From Mycetocola tolaasinivorans (GTDB lineage Bacteria; Actinomycetota; Actinomycetes; Actinomycetales; Microbacteriaceae), in NCBI RefSeq assembly GCF_003667565.1, contig NZ_RCUX01000002.1:1-64000 (forward strand): a stretch of DNA of 64,000 nucleotides, written 5' to 3'. Position 1 is the first letter of the stretch; every line of letters starts with the position of its first letter. A model generated the notes under the pieces. It had not been told where the DNA came from. It searched no databases and saw only the letters and a list, made by a program, of their open reading frames with translations. The position numbers were made by a program, and so were the translations under genes. Of the stretch, positions 61,645 to 64,000 are shown piece after piece.

Positions 61645-64000
61645 ATGACTCCCACACCCTTAGGATCGTGGCCGCGCGTACCCGACGCGCACACCCAGGC
61701 CACCGTAACGCGCGCGCTCGCCGCATCCGGGATCGTCCTCCACGGCGGCCCCGGCATCGGCCTGAGCACGCTCGCCGCCCATGCCGTCCTCGACGATGCC
61801 CGTGAACTCGGCCGGCCCGAACTCATCCATGTGCCCGCACCGGATCGCCTCGATGCCGAGGCCGCCGAGGCGCTGGCCGAGCGCGTCCGGTCCGGCAACG
61901 CGAGACTCCTGGTGGAGAGCCACCAGCCGATGCGGATGCCCGAACCCCTCGTGCGGCTGTGGCGCGAGGGTACTCTTTCCCGACACGAGGTGACCGGGCT
62001 CACCCCCGACTCCGTCCACGATCTGCTTTCCCGGCACCTCGGCGGAACCGTCTCTCAACAGGCCGTGCTGCGCATGCACCGCCTCACCCTCGGCAACCCG
62101 CTGTACCTGCGTGAGCTCACCCAGAGCCTGCTGGAACAGGGTGGCCTGGTGCGCGATAACGGCGTGTGGGTCTGGGCGGTTCCGCTGGAAATCGGGCCGC
62201 GACTGCACGACCTGATGCGCGCGGATCTGGCCCTGCGCACGGAAGCGGAGCGCGATATTCTCGACCTGCTGGCGCTTGCCGGTTCGGTTCCGCTCGCAGC
62301 ACTGGCCACGGTGACCCCGGATACCGCGCTGGAAAGCCTGCGCATCGACGGGCTCGTGGTGCAGGAGCTCGCACCGGATTCTGGCCCGGCCGGCGCGCGG
62401 CTGGCGCATCCGCTGCACGCCGAGATCCTGCGCGATCTGCTCCTTCCGGGGCGACGCCACGCCCTGCTCACCCGACTGCCTCTCGCGGCACCTCGTACCG
62501 ACGATCCCGAGGCGTATTCGCGCTGGGTGGAGTGGCAGCGTGATTCCGGAGAAAACCCCGACTCGGCGATCCTGATGGACGGGGCACGCGCGGCACGGGC
62601 CCGCCAGCGGCCCGAGGCCGCGGTTCGTCTGGCACGTGCCGCGCTCGAACATCCGGATGCCCAGGGCCCGCGGCGGGTCGCCGCGCGGGTGCTGCGCGCC
62701 GAGATGTATGCGGAGCTTGGTCGTAACACCGAGGCCCTTGCCGAGCTGGAGGCTGCCGAGGGGATCCTGGCGGAGCTTCCGGCGGAGTCCGTATCCGCGC
62801 GGGCCGTGGAGGATGAGCGCGAGAGCGTCTCGATTTCCCTCGTGCGCATGGCCTGGCAGTATGCCGATCTTGATCATCACGGTGGGGCGCCCCTCGCCAC
62901 CGCTCTCGAACGATTCGCGGCTGCGCGCACCCGGATCGGTGAAAACGCGACCCGAACAACGGAGATTATGCTCGTAGTGGGGCGGCTTCGTCGGCTCGGC
63001 GTTGGTGGGCGGCACGACCTCACGGTTGATCCGATTCGCGGGTTGCTGGCCGGGCCGAATGGTCGGCATCCGGGCAGCGTGATCCTGGTCCCGTCGCTGG
63101 TGCTAGGCCTCGCCCACCGCGGTGCCCTCGCCGAGGCGCTGGAGCTCGCGGATGCGACGCTGGAGACCGTGGATCACACCCCTTCCAGTTATCACTGGCT
63201 GCGCACCGACCTAGTGTTTGCCCGGTTCTGGGCGTGCATGTGGCTCGGCGAACCGAAGCGCGCGATGGAGGTCTTCTCGGCCTCGACCCATGAGGGGCAC
63301 CACGTGGACCCGGGCCTCGAGCAGGTCGGGATGGCCCACATCAGTGCCGCCTTCGGGAGCTGGACCAACGCGCTGCGCAGCTATCAGGGCGGGCTCTCCT
63401 ATTTAGAGGTAGCCGATCCACGGGGCTCCCTGGCCATGACCTGGAGCGGGTATGCGCTTGCGCTGCTGCTCTCCGGCGATCACGCGGGGGCGCGCGAGGC
63501 GCGGGTGCGGGCACGCGAGAGCGCCGCTCGATCGAGCCGCGAGGTGGAGGGCGAGATCGCCTATAAGCTGCTGCTCGTGGGTTATGGCCTCGGTGATCCC
63601 GATCTGCTGCGCAACATCGAGGACTTTGTGGATTACGCGCAGGGGCACGGATTCGTGGTGGACCACGTGCGCGGATTGCACCTGCAGATCCTGGCATCCG
63701 GGCGTGCGTCTCGCGCGCAGCTGCTCCCGCTGCTGCGTGCCGCGGCCGCACGGATGGAGGGGCCGCTTGCCGCGCTCCTGCTGCATCACGCGGAGGCGCT
63801 CGTCGCCGGGGATGCGGGCCGAGCGGCCGACGCCCTGACCGAGCTGAACGGTGCCGGGGTGTGGCTGCCCGCGCCCTCGATGCGCCTCGCGCTGACTCGC
63901 CGTCAGCGTGAGATTGCCGGGCTCGCGGCGGCCGGCGAAACCAACGCGCAGATCGCGCAGCGCCTCACGCTGTCGGTACGAACCGTAGACACCCACATCG
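61645..64000 (+). CDS. LuxR-family regulator with NTPase-like core (cut by window end)
   Basis: Large transcriptional regulator resembling the LAL/MalT type. The visible 785 residues start MTPTPLGSWPRVPDAH and have an NTPase-like domain at about 15-250, a helical repeat region at about 280-730, and at the very end the first part of a LuxR helix-turn-helix (LTRRQREIAGLAAAGETNAQIAQRLTLSVRTVDTHI). The P-loop reads GGPGIGLST: the Walker A lysine is replaced by Leu, so ATP hydrolysis is doubtful. The ATG at 61645 has no good ribosome binding site; divergent from the surface-protein gene 187 nt away, which it may regulate. Confidence 0.82.
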   Translation, partial: MTPTPLGSWPRVPDAHTQATVTRALAASGIVLHGGPGIGLSTLAAHAVLDDARELGRPELIHVPAPDRLDAEAAEALAERVRSGNARLLVESHQPMRMPEPLVRLWREGTLSRHEVTGLTPDSVHDLLSRHLGGTVSQQAVLRMHRLTLGNPLYLRELTQSLLEQGGLVRDNGVWVWAVPLEIGPRLHDLMRADLALRTEAERDILDLLALAGSVPLAALATVTPDTALESLRIDGLVVQELAPDSGPAGARLAHPLHAEILRDLLLPGRRHALLTRLPLAAPRTDDPEAYSRWVEWQRDSGENPDSAILMDGARAARARQRPEAAVRLARAALEHPDAQGPRRVAARVLRAEMYAELGRNTEALAELEAAEGILAELPAESVSARAVEDERESVSISLVRMAWQYADLDHHGGAPLATALERFAAARTRIGENATRTTEIMLVVGRLRRLGVGGRHDLTVDPIRGLLAGPNGRHPGSVILVPSLVLGLAHRGALAEALELADATLETVDHTPSSYHWLRTDLVFARFWACMWLGEPKRAMEVFSASTHEGHHVDPGLEQVGMAHISAAFGSWTNALRSYQGGLSYLEVADPRGSLAMTWSGYALALLLSGDHAGAREARVRARESAARSSREVEGEIAYKLLLVGYGLGDPDLLRNIEDFVDYAQGHGFVVDHVRGLHLQILASGRASRAQLLPLLRAAAARMEGPLAALLLHHAEALVAGDAGRAADALTELNGAGVWLPAPSMRLALTRRQREIAGLAAAGETNAQIAQRLTLSVRTVDTHI

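Overview
The window is high-GC DNA from an actinobacterium, most likely a Micrococcales/Microbacteriaceae-type organism (inference). Pointers are the actinobacterial gene order rpoA-rplQ, rplM-rpsI-glmM, glmS-acpS-alr-tsaE and tsaB-rimI-tsaD, frequent GTG starts, CIRCE control of groES, a DtxR/IdeR-type iron box, an LPXTG surface protein, and many genes whose -10 box ends exactly 6 nt before the start codon (apparently leaderless mRNAs). There is no rRNA, tRNA, CRISPR array, insertion sequence or prophage, and no gene-free gap exceeds 300 bases.

Layout. 1-9.1 kb: transcription and translation core (rpoA, rplQ, truA, rplM, rpsI, glmM), interrupted between rplQ and truA by a small alarmone synthetase, a double-GNAT acetyltransferase and an acyltransferase-3/SGNH membrane enzyme. 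9.3-14.4 kb: a 1690-residue secreted GH81 beta-1,3-glucanase with an extra domain nested in its catalytic module. 14.4-19.3 kb: coaA (reverse), then glmS-acpS-alr-tsaE, serving CoA, amino sugar, ACP, D-alanine and tRNA t6A synthesis. 19.3-25.7 kb: a reverse-strand catabolic operon (GntR regulator, TctCBA carboxylate transporter, DapA-type aldolase, DhaK-DhaL kinase) inserted between tsaE and tsaB. 25.8-35.4 kb: tsaB-rimI-tsaD, two methyltransferases, groES under two CIRCE elements, three Pro/Tyr-rich membrane proteins, a RarD-type permease and guaB.

35.5-46.1 kb holds two halves of what looks like one sugar/polyol regulon: an FGGY kinase plus 2-hydroxyacid dehydrogenase at 35.6-38.2 kb, and a SorC regulator, polyol-permease-like MFS protein and class II aldolase at 43.1-46.1 kb. 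They share near-identical operator sequences just downstream of similarly built promoters. Between them lie a Fic C-terminal fragment, flavohemoglobin, a GAP-family membrane protein and two DUF1254 proteins. 46.1-51 kb: a GAF/winged-helix regulator divergent from a Zn alcohol dehydrogenase, and a His-rich CPH-type P1B copper ATPase behind a CsoR-like palindrome.

51-58 kb is an iron/siderophore region: two siderophore-interacting reductases, an AraC regulator, an alpha/beta hydrolase, and a DtxR-box-controlled binding protein with two permeases but no ATPase. Between the last permease and the second reductase sits a 25-codon His/Asn/Arg-rich ORF built of 5-residue repeats, joined to both neighbours by ATGA overlaps; it is the most unusual object in the window. 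58-64 kb: an LPXTG-anchored surface protein with a glycine-rich head, Ig-like modules and 12-residue repeats, then a LuxR-type regulator cut by the window end.
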